Of a stretch of 64,000 nt of DNA, positions 33,966 through 45,900 are shown one piece after another. The position numbers and the translations under genes were made by a program. Below the pieces are notes generated by a model. That model was given only the letters and a program-made list of their open reading frames with translations, did no database searches and was not told the origin of the DNA. Location: the NCBI GenBank assembly GCA_017165825.1, contig CM029383.1:2536436-2600435 (forward strand). The letters run 5' to 3'. Numbering within the stretch: the first letter of the stretch is position 1; the number at the start of each line of letters is the position of its first letter. The stretch comes from Hepsetus odoe. Lineage: Eukaryota; Chordata; Actinopteri; Characiformes; Hepsetidae.

Positions 33966-36900
33966 GTGAGTGTGACTTTTCTCTAGTCTAACCCGCTTCC
34001 TCTGCGTCGTGGTATTTCATGCGAGCCGTCGTCCGCCTCTCTTGCGGCAGGTTGTGTGAAGGTCCACCCCAGTTAAAGTGATGCGGAGAAGGTGGAGGAA
34101 GGAGGGTGTTGTCGGAGCCCTGCTCCCTTCAGGCCCGGCTTAGCTGCATTAGCATGCTAACGCGCTAACTTTACCGCAGTCCGGGGAAAGATTAACTTTC
34201 CTGGCCTCACATTCGTGTGGACTGCGGCTTTCAGCGCTCTGACAGCTCCACATGATTAACTTTTTGTGGAAAGGGGGTTAATTGCGGATGGGAGCTCTTT
34301 TGTCCGGCTGTGGCTCGTGTAGAGAAAAGCTTCAGCCAGATTTACTGGCGGCTAACACCTCAGTGAGGCGAAGTCTGAACTCTCCTCACGGCTGGTGCTA
34401 CTAGTTATTGGTAGCTTGTTTTAGAGGGGTTGTACAGTCACACCGTTGAGCATATCAGCGTTCTTTCACGGCTGTGAAAGAATACCGGGTTAACTGTCCG
34501 GTCCCTCTTCTGTCTGCCCTCCAGCCCTAACGTGCTGCGTTAGCTTGCTGTGAACACTTAAGCTAATTATATTCACCTCCGTCTCTTTAGGTAGTCGGTT
34601 ATTTTTAGACGTTGCCACTGTCGCGCCTACCTCGTTCTTTCTTTTGCAGTGAAAAGTGCAACATAACCGACTCTACCTTCGGCTGACTTGATCATGACTC
34701 TTCTTTGACTGATCCGCACCCCGTGTTGACCAGCACGGATCAGCTGATATTGTGCTTTTCTGTTATCAGATATCTGAATTTATCACTGAAGTTATAATTA
34801 TAGTTATATTATTTAGTTATTCATCGTGTGTGTGTGTGTGTATAACAAGTCGTTATGTGTCATATTTGTGGTGATGGGGGATTCTGATCTTTAAACAAGA
34901 ACCCTAAAAGATACATGTATTAATGTTCTTATCCTCTCATTGGATCTTTCTGCCTCCTCTGTCCAGGTTCATAAGGTGTCATGACACTGCTGTAGAGCTT
35001 AGTGTTTCCTGGTGTCTCATGTATCTCGAAGCCTTTTGATTACTTTGGAAGTAAAGTAATCTGTGGCTTAGAATTGGATGTTGCTCTGTGATAGTCACAG
35101 GACAATATGAGAAAAGAATTTATACTGGCCTTGATTTTTTATATTTTGTGTGTGTGTGTCAAGTCTGAAAAACCCCTTAAGGACAGAGTGACTGAGGTTT
35201 TTTTTTATGCATTGCATCCATTTAGGCAGTTGATTACTGCTTAGGATTCCTATGGAAGGAATAACCCCAGCTTTTCACAGAACAAGTGTCATTGCTTGAA
35301 CTTTGCATCATGTAGACCAACACTAAAAAGATTTTCTGGTCTCTGTCCTTTTCTCCTCAGCCGTGTGGTCTTGCCTTGCTCTGTTGAAGAGGTGAGTGTG
35401 TTCTCCCATTTGACGTTTTATCATCTACACCAGGGGTGAGCAACTCCAGTGCGGGTGTGTTGGTGTCCTGCATAGTTTGCTAGTTTCCCCTCCTCAGACA
35501 CACTAAGACACTGAGTTGTCTGCTAAAGTGAAACTAGAGGTGTTTGAGCAGGGAAATAATGCTGAACACAGGCCCTCCAGGACTGGTGGTGCCCACCCCT
35601 CATCAGTCCTACTAATCACTGTTTAGCAATAATAAAGTATGGTGTGAAAGTCAAACATAATTTAAGAGGTTAGAAAATGGATGATTACACCCCCCCCCCC
35701 CCCCCCCAAAAAAAAAAAAAAAACTGGAACAAATTGTCCTGAGGTGAGTGAGAGTGAAGAGGAGATGATCCACTCTGCATGGATGTGGGATTTATAATGA
35801 TGTGTTTTTTCTTTAAAACTGCTGTTACAACAGCAGTGGCCTAGTGGTTAGGCACGAATTTCGAGGATCGGAAGTTCATGAGTTCATATCCTGGACCAGT
35901 AGGTTGCCCTTAGGTACCCTTTAGCAAGGTAATGTCCACATCACTGCTCCCCGAATGCTGGATGTGACTGCCCCCTGCTGCATGTGGTGTATGGGCAAAA
36001 TGCAGAGAAAGATTTTGTTTGTGGTTCACTATGTGCTGTGTTTCAAAGTGACAGGTTGTCACTTTCACTTAATCATCAGTATCTAAACGAAGCTAGACTC
36101 AATACCTAAACAGTCGATTAACATTGCTCTGGAATATTTTATTAAATTAGGAAAATAATCATAGTGTATCAGAAATCAGTACTAGTAATTGTGATATTTG
36201 ATAGCACTTGAATATATCATAATCATTTAATTGTTTTTGAAAGATTGTTTAAAAGAAATATTTAAAAAGGTGTTTGTCAGTGAATAGTGAACAGCAGCTT
36301 TTAGGTCTACTTTAATGATTTCAGGGACTTAAAGTGGGACACTCTGGCTTCACATTGGCTCACGTAATGTTGACGTTATCAACTGTATAAGTAAAATATT
36401 ATCTAGTGCTTTTTCTGGAAAATTTGTCCTTGTGAGCAAACATCGCAGCAATCAGGGAATCACAACGAAATGTATCCACTTACTCTTACACACCGTGCAG
36501 CTGTGTGCAGCCATTGCCATCAGTGATGGGGATGGTACCTCAGGAAAATCCTTTGGTATGTGATTCGAAAACCAAAACCTGCCAATCCTGGGGCCTTGTC
36601 TTTAACCACAAAGTCAACGCTGCTTTTGGTAAAAATGTGTTCTAAACTTTGTCATACCTATGTGAGGCACCCATTTACAGACATGGCTTAGTATTTGCAT
36701 TTATTTGAATCAAACAAATTTGACTGTCTACACTGAAAAATCACTTCAATGTTGCACAATTTAATTTGTTTACTCTAGTGATTATTCATTTGAATGAATA
36801 TGATCACAGGTATTCATGAGAATGCCATGCTGATAGGCTAATAATTGAGTCTCTTTTGTCTTTGTTCCTGCAGTACCAAGTTGGGCAGCTTTTCTCTGTG

Positions 36901-39900
36901 GCTGAGGCCAGCAAAAACGAGACAGGTGGAGGGGAAGGGATTGAAGTGCTTACAAATGAACCGTATGAAAATGAGGGAGAGAAAGGACAATACACACACA
37001 AAATCTACCACTTAAAGAGGTGAATAAGCTTATGTCTCTTAAGTCCTAGAAATAGGAATCTGTCACAGTGCTTTTAATGGTCATCTGCTGAAAGAGTTGA
37101 AGTGGTGGGCTGTGTCAGTTGGAATAGGGATGCTCTAAATGCTTCTCTGAGAATAATGTGGTGATCATGATACCAATGATTGCATATTTCATTACAAAGA
37201 TAATTTGAGGTTTGCTGTGTAGTGACGTAATCTTTAGAATGAATTCATATCATAATTATTTATATTTTGTGTGGAGAAAATGTCTTGAAGCATTTCAATA
37301 ATTAATGGTTGAGGGCTTACATACTTATTTGGTTTATCCATAGGCATTCTGTTTTTGTAATTTGTAAAATATTTTTGATAAATTTTTTTTCTACAGTGCT
37401 GTATTTTTTTTTATTTTTTTGTTTATGAGGGAGTTTGTCTAGGGTGCAACTCGAATTTTGGCACACCCTCTAATAGCAACTGCAAGCTTGTGCATGTTTG
37501 AATGTCATTTGCATTAAGCTCTAGTGTGTGGTTTTTTTTTTGTTTGTTTTTTTTTTCTTTTTTCTTTCTCCTCTCTCTCATAAAAAGCTCTGCATATGTT
37601 TTATAGAAACATTGAGTGGCTTTCTGTATATAAAGTAAGTAGTGCATCACCAGAAGTTAGAAAGTTGCTTGTAGGAAAAACAAAAAAGAGTTTTCCTAAC
37701 CTGTTATGGCTAATCTTATGGTTTCTTACTAATGTCTTGTTTACACAGTAAAGTGCCAGGCTTTGTGAAGATGATTGCACCAGAGGGGGCTTTAGTATTC
37801 CATGAAAAAGCTTGGAATGCCTACCCATACTGCCGTACTAGTAGGTTTGCGCTCCTCTTGACCACAGATTTTTAATCAGTTTTTGTGTTTATGTAAAATG
37901 GTGATAATGATTTTGTTTAAAGTACAAGAAGAATAAATGCATACATGCAAGGCTTATATATAACATATGAGTGTTTAATATTGTAAAATGTGTTCACTCT
38001 TTTACTTACTTTGTACTTTTTTCTCCCCATGTGTTGCTTGCTTTTAAATTTCCCTTCAGTTGTTACGGTGAGTAATTAAAAATCTCACAGTCCAACCACA
38101 ATCCCCGCTCTCAGAACTAAACTGCTTGCAAAGTCTATGACACAAAGGCTGTCTCAACCTTGTGTTCTTGTTTAGTTTTCCTTTTAACCATATTAATTCA
38201 CATCCTTTGCTAACGTTTTAATTTGCCCAGAGAGCAAGAAGGGTGGCCTTTTAGCCACACACATCTTTAGATGTTTCTTTTTCCTACTTATCCTCACCTA
38301 CTAGCATGGAATTGGCAAACATTTTTACACGGACGAAATTGTACAGATATCGGAAAGCCATTCCATTTACAATGCCAAGACCATATATAAGCTGCAATTA
38401 ATATGGTTTCAGTAATCTGATCGTAACACAGTCATGGTCTCAATGTGTCATAGGTGTGTTTATACCTATTTTTATGTGGTACATTATTCGATCATCAAAA
38501 ATCTGTGATGGAGCAAGGAATAAACACTTCAGTATCGTCACTTACAGTTTAAATATGGCCCAGTAAAGCAATCTGTTCTTTGGTCCAAATAGGCCAGTAG
38601 CACTATACATATGTTGTTATCCGGTTACAGCTTTGTCTGACTGTGAAGAACAGGGCTTGCTGCTCTAAGACCTAAGCACCATTTTAGTTTTTCCTGTGTT
38701 TGCTTTACTTTTGATGCACAACTTGTATTACTTTGGAAGAAGTTGTGACCTGCTTTTGTTTTTTGCAGAATGAATACATGAAAGATGACTTCATGATTAA
38801 AATTGAAACGTGGCACAAACCAGACATGGGCTGTATGGAAAATGTGAGTCATAATAGGTCCATGTAAAACAAATTCTACTCTTGCTTGTTTTATCCCTAC
38901 TTTTGGGCCTTTTTGTCCTTTTTTATGAATGTATCTACATTTTTCTGTTATATTATCAGGTACATGACTTGGACGAGGAGACGTGGAAGACTGTTGAGGT
39001 GGTGCCTATTGATATAGCAGACAAATCACAAGTGGAGCCTGGCGTGAGTTTGCTTTTAATGATGCTTTTAGTAATTTTGCCTTTGTTTGTTTGTTTGTTT
39101 TGGCACAGTATTAAAGTGGATTTTTGTACATGCCTGATTGCAACATGCCTGATTTAGTAACACGGCTTTCTTGGATTCTTTTAGCATTTCTATGACTTCT
39201 ATTCTCTTTGATGTGACTAAACCCCCAGTAGCTGACCGTAGCTACTGCTAGGAAACATATACTAAAGTTTACTATTGTAGTTATTACATATTAGTATGGC
39301 AACAGTCACACAATTTTTTAGAGATTTTTAAATCTCTTGACATTGTCCAGTCATAGGTTTTGCCCTCTTTGTTTCTTTCCAACAGTTTGATTACCATCAT
39401 CCATAACATTTCCATAAAATCTGTTATGTTGCTAACAGAGAATTTTAGAGAATTCTCCTCAAACACTACCCAGTGACACTGAGTCATGTTTCAGCCAACT
39501 CATAGACATAGCGGTTGATTTTTTGGTGCTAATTGGAACCAATTAGATCAAGCCATTAGTACATTTATAATGCTGAGCATAAAGGAACAATTTGTGTGAA
39601 TTTTTATTGCCAATGGCCACCTGCTTCATTTCAGTTTTTTTAATGTATTTATTTAGGACACATGTTTGATTAGTTGTAAATGCTTTGAGTTTTGCAGTGG
39701 AGAAAGTTGATGGATAAACTTTGATAGCCTCCATTTATAATAGATGTGGGGTCTCAAAAGGTTTGAGCCAAATTTTGGATGGGTTGATTTTCTGGTATGA
39801 TAAACAACAAATGTTCAATGAAAAAGCCTAAATACCTGGATAACAGTATAGTTTTGAACATGGATGGTTTTTGTTGTTTAACTAGATTGCATCAGAATAG

Positions 39901-42900
39901 CTATGTTAAAATGATGTATGACAAAACATTACACTATGAAACAATGCTGGACCCTGCTGTAGGGCACTGGTTTCTGAATTTGGCATGATTTTCTGCTCAT
40001 GAGTTTTCATGTCTTTATCTCTGTGATGTTATGGCAGATTAGAGGAAGTGTGGTTCACATATACTGGTTCATGCCCTCCAGCCTCATATGGCTTTAGGAG
40101 CACCAGTTTACTTGGGACGTTTCTAATCCTTAAGCCATCGGCATATGGCCAAGCCCTGCCTTAGAGTTGAGACTTCCCTCATCTCTCATCATCAGAAGTT
40201 TCTGTCTCTTTTGAACAAGTTGATTTGTATGTATTTGTATTAGTTGAAGTGTTTACAGATATATAATGTACATATGATGCATGTGGCCATTATGAAAAAC
40301 TTCAGTGAACTACAGGAAATGTTGGAGACAATATGGCATCTTCTGTTCAGTAGCATAAAATAACAAGTACCTTGCTGTGTAGATGGAACTGAAAGGTTGT
40401 CCTGCTGTGATAGGGTGAAATGAAAGGAAATGGCCGAAGGTTTTGGTTACTAACTGCTAATGAAGCCCCAGTTACCACTTGATGAGGAATGTAGGCACTG
40501 CAATCCACAACACAAGCAACTATTTGGCAAACAAAACAACTAAAGACTTGGTCCTTTATACATCAAATTTAGCATTTAGACCCAGGATGCAGGTCCCGCT
40601 GGCCTTTGACCTTTCTTTTTCCTAAAGGTACAATAAGTGTCTAATACACAGAGAACTGAAGTGTCTTCATGCTTGGTGCCTTTAATTACTTAAGTGGATC
40701 ATTCTTGCAGCAGGGTTAATCCTAGTTACCATCTGCACAAGGTGTTCAGTGCATAGGTCTTAGAGTTTAAAAAGTAGAGTGTGTTGAACATACATGCGTG
40801 CGAGAGTGTGTGTGTTAAGAGAAGGAGAGGATAAATATGCTCACTATAATACAGGACTTTGTTCGAAAAGAGAAGACCTCAGACACCTCAAATCATTGAA
40901 TTAAGTGCAAACAAAAGTTGATGAAATTAGTTTTTTTTTTCTTTTTTTTCTTTCTTAGCTTAAAGGAGCTTAAACAAGTATAAATGCATGTCTTCTCATA
41001 TCTGTTGCTAATAATAATGCCTTTTAAAAGCAATTCATAAATGTTTTGTTTTGCAAATCAGACTTTACATCTAGAACATGTTTCCCCTGTCAGCGCTCTA
41101 TGCAATCTCTATGGTTTCTGTATTGTGTCTTTCAGGATTATAAGCAAGAAGAGGACCCAGCTCTATTTCACTCAGAGAAAACCGGCCGAGGTCCTCTAGG
41201 CCCTGACTGGAAGGTGCAGTTGTATCAGCAATTTTTAATGTCTTGCTGCCTTGTTTATTATTAATCCTAAATCTTGGTTCACTATTCTTTTAAATCTAAA
41301 CAGCTATGGGTGTTGAATTTGTTCTTCTCTACAGTCAGAGCTCGCTGCAAAAGAAGATGCTCCACGAATGTGCGCATATAAACTTGTTACAGTGAAGTTC
41401 AAGTGGTGGGGCCTTCAAAGCAAAATAGAGCAGTTCATCCACAAAGTAAATATGCATTTTACAAAAATTTATAAGACATTTAGAGATGCACAGTGCATTT
41501 TTTGCTGCCAGTAAATTATTTGCTAAATGACCAGTTAGTTTTTTTCTTACTATGCTTAATCTTGCGCTTGTGGGCACAAACTATGCATGTATAAACTATG
41601 GCCAAAACTAGATATTCCTAAAGATTTTCATAAGCAGTGCCCTTCCAATGCTTCTGATGCAGCTTTAATAAAACTATGTTCGACTCCATTTAGGCAGGAA
41701 AAAGTTTTGGAAGGAAGCTGGGAGCATATAGATATCAGCAAAAAGAGTGTTCAGTATTGTTCCTATTAGTCTTAAACAGAGGTGGTAACTCATGATTTTT
41801 AACTCCCAATCCTATCTGAACGGAGGTTTCCGATATCGTGTGGGTTTTCATGGGCATGTTAGAACCATGTGTGTAATTTCTGAACTTTCATGCACGAGAA
41901 TTGGGCCCCCAGCCTAGAAATTCCATATTGGTAATTGGTTTTCTGATATGCTTACCATTGCAATGTGAGAGGTTTCAAGTATAGCTGATTCAAGCTGATT
42001 GTCTTCATTTGAATTAAAATAACTGAACGTCTTCCTTGTCCTTATACTCTGTTTTTCCATTCCAACTGCAGCAAGAGAAAAGAATCTTTACCAACTTTCA
42101 TCGCCAGCTTTTCTGCTGGATTGACAGCTGGGTAGAACTCACCATGGAGGACATCAGGAGAATGGAAGCCGAGACACAGAAGGAGTTAGAGGAGGTAAGG
42201 TCTATTTGACACTAAAGAAGCAAAATGTTGCATAAGTCTGTTTCATGTATGATGTTAGATTCTGAAAGCCCTCTTATGTCAATCATCATGCTAAGTAATC
42301 ATATTTAGATTGCATACAACTTTGCACCCAGAGTCCAATAAACTTGTCAGTATTTGTGCAGTGTGCATAAGGCAAACCTAGATCTCTGGAGCCACGTTTG
42401 TCCATAGTCTTTATTCATGTAAAATTTAATTGCACCACAATTCTTTAATTATGAAAACTTGATAGTTTTTATGCAACTTTTTTGCGACTAAGCGCTTGCA
42501 GATACACTCTGTATTGTTTTTACCTTCTAGCCGCCACTGGCCACTCCATAATAATCAGTAGTGTTTGTGTTGAAAATGGCCCAACTCAAAGAGGGCTGGT
42601 AGTTGGCTCAGCTACGTTCTCTCAGCCTATTTGAAATGCGATCCAACCACACGGGTCCTCAAAAGCCTGACGTGCTCTATGATCATTTTCAGCGCCCAGC
42701 CAAGGAAAACCACAGGCTTTCCATTCCCTGGGAAATATTGATCGATACTTTCTTTTCCAAGTGCACAAGGCTTAGCCTGATATTAGTTAAAGTTCTAGCT
42801 ATAGTTTGCCAAAGCAAATAGAGTGCATTGATTCTTATATCATCAACTTTCAGTCTCATTACAACTAATGTCTGCCCCCGTAATGTGCTTTTCCATTAGC

Positions 42901-45900
42901 CCTATTCTATATCTCAGTTTAACAAGTTGGACAAGTTGTGACAACTGTCCTACATTAAAAAAAAATTGCTTCTGTTAGTATCCTTCTGCCAACTGAAACT
43001 GCACAGTTACCCAGTGTTTGAATGGATTATTTATTTTGGCATTTTTGTCCAGTCTTTCCAAGGTCTACTTTTCCATGGGCTGCATAAAAATACGCTGGTC
43101 TTGATGTTAAGCTTTTCTTCCTTTAAAACACTAATGAGAATCATTAACAATCCCCTGATTACTCTTCCAGCCTTGGAAGTAAACAAACTTGTTTACTTTT
43201 TGCTTTTTCTCCCCACAGGCATTAGTGTTTGGGCCACATTGTGTGTGCTAACACATTCCTGTTTTGTGTTCAGATGCGTTACAAGGGCACAGTAAGAGGT
43301 ACAACAGCAGCAGAAGAGTAGCTGCGAGCTGCCTTGTAGTGTGACAGGTGGAATGATCCGTAAGTTCTGCAGGAACCAGAGGGCGAGGTGGCCTGCTGGG
43401 TCGACCAATGTGTGTTCTCATGCTTCACTTTCACTAATTTCTGAACATTTTCCACTTTCCACCCCTTTTTCCTTTATGTTAACAGGCAGCAGATCTAGAA
43501 AATAGATCATGGAACTAATTAAGAACTCCGAAACGACATTTGTCAGTATTTAACTTAGTTAAAGTGCTTGTAGTTTGTAATGAAGGTCATGCTACTCAGG
43601 CCTGAAGGGGACATTGGCCAAGAGAACGGAAACAGAAGGCTGGCATCATGTACTAATGTTATCAATGCTCAAGTGAGAAAGATCGGGATCTTATTTGCAT
43701 GTTCATGGTCCGCTAGATGTTCTAACTTCAGGCCTAAGTGGGACTAAATGGGGGGTAGTCCATCTTGTTCAGGTGCTGTTGATGCATGATGTCAAGCATG
43801 TAATCTAACAACCATTTCTCTTCTGCCCTATAACTTTCATCATTTCACAGTTTGTCTCATTGTTTTTGTCTCAACTGCATTCCTTGTTGTCATCTTTCTT
43901 TTTCCAGCATGTCTTCAAATTGGACAGATTATGCTCAGCTTTTGTTTCTACAGGCTTTGTATTCTATTGAAAAAACTTTTTTTTTCTCAAAAGGGAGCAG
44001 AATCCTTGGGTAGACTACATTGGTTATATATTTGACCTATTATTTCACCTCACCCAGTTGGCTTTACAGTAAACTCTTTTCAGACTTTTTAAAAATCCTT
44101 TTTTTTTTTTGTTTGTTCATTGGGTTTTAACAATTCCATTTCTTTACCTTTGTTAATTTAAAATTGCTGTCTGCATGAGATCTAGAGTGTTTATCTTGAT
44201 GTGCATGAATGTGTTTATGTATGTTCAAATGCATTTGTGGAAAAAGAGTTGAAAGTGTTCATTGTCTTACAATCTTGTGGGCAGTCTTGCAGAGCTGGTC
44301 ATGATCTATTTATGAGAACGCCTGGAGACAGAAATGAAAAATCTTGGGCTAAATCAGCAAAAGAAGTTAGCTTGGTAAATGATAAAAATAAACATTAGGG
44401 TGAGCCAGTTCTGCTAAACTAGACTCAACCTTAGATTTAGAAGACATCAGATGGAATTTCATGGCATTAATTTTGCATTGAGCACATCTTTTTGTGCTAC
44501 AAACCAGTCTGATACGCTCCCGACGTCTTGTGTACTCTTTACATTTAAAGAGCACAAAGAAATTTGAGGAAGGGAACCTTACTTGAATAACTTGATACAA
44601 ATGATTGCTGCAGGGATATAACACTCTATCTCCAAAGCTCTTGTAGTTAGCATATATAGATAATATAAAAAATGTATTGTAAATCATTTGGAATCATTTC
44701 TATTCATCTGTTCACCATTAAATTCTGACCGTGTATGGAATCATGTTTAAAAATGGACACAAATGGAGATGCAAGGTTTTCTTCTGACAGCAACCGTATG
44801 CTTATATGACAAATAGGTGAAGGCATAGTTTGAGTCAAGGCAGACCCAAAAACTTGATACTCATTTTACATTGAGTGTTCCTTTTTATCTCCTTGTGCTT
44901 CTTCACATAACTTATTTTTCTCTTTCTCTCTTTCAGCTTCGTAAAACTGGTCAGGTTCGAGGTACCAGTGCTGCTCATGAACAATGAGGCTGAACTAGAG
45001 GATCCTTCTGTAATATTTTGACAAATGAACAAAGCCACACAAACAAAGCTGACCAGTGGCATACAGTGTGGTTCTGTCCTCCATCTGCCTGAGGAATACT
45101 CCCAGCTTTAGAACTGTACCCACCTCAGCTTTACTCCCAGCCACTCTTCAAATGCAACAGCCTCACACTGACATGGAGAGATTCTCGTCACTGTACGTAA
45201 TTTGCCTACAACAATCTTAGGGGAGAGTGATAGGAAATGGTGCTTTTGAGTAGCGAATGTGCAGCCATTTTTAGAAATAACTGAGCTTTGTGATGAAATT
45301 GTTTATTTTAGTGGCAGATGTTGGACCAATTTTAAAAGTCTTTTATTGTGATTTCAGAAATTGAACTGTAGGTTTTTGACAAATTTCAGCAGTGAAGGTG
45401 TCCCTCTTCTACCCTGCCCCAGACTCCCCAGATTAAGCACTTGTCAGTTGGATTAAAATGTTCTTATTATTTTAACTTTCTGTAATAATCATGATTATAT
45501 TTTAGCTGTTTAACTTAAATAGGTTAACCTTTTTTTTCTTTTCTTTTTTTTCTTTTTTTTTTAATACTTTTAATATTATTAAATATTACGCTTTCTCATG
45601 GAGGCAATTATATACTGTTGGATACTAAAAACTTCACACAAACAGCCACCTAAGTTGACATGTTAAATGTCAGATTGGGAGAACCACACAGACGGTTCTG
45701 ATAAACAGTTTTGCATGTGCTCAGCTCTGCCGTAAGAGTGTGGGTTTTTTGCTTGTTTGTTTGTTTTGCTTGTTTGTTTGTTTTTATATAAACTGGAGGT
45801 CTGAGACCTCCATGCTCAGCATTGGGCTGGGTGCAGACCCCAGGAGTGTGCACTGGCAGGAAAACTGATCCTTTCTGAGATTCAGACAAGCTAGCAATGC

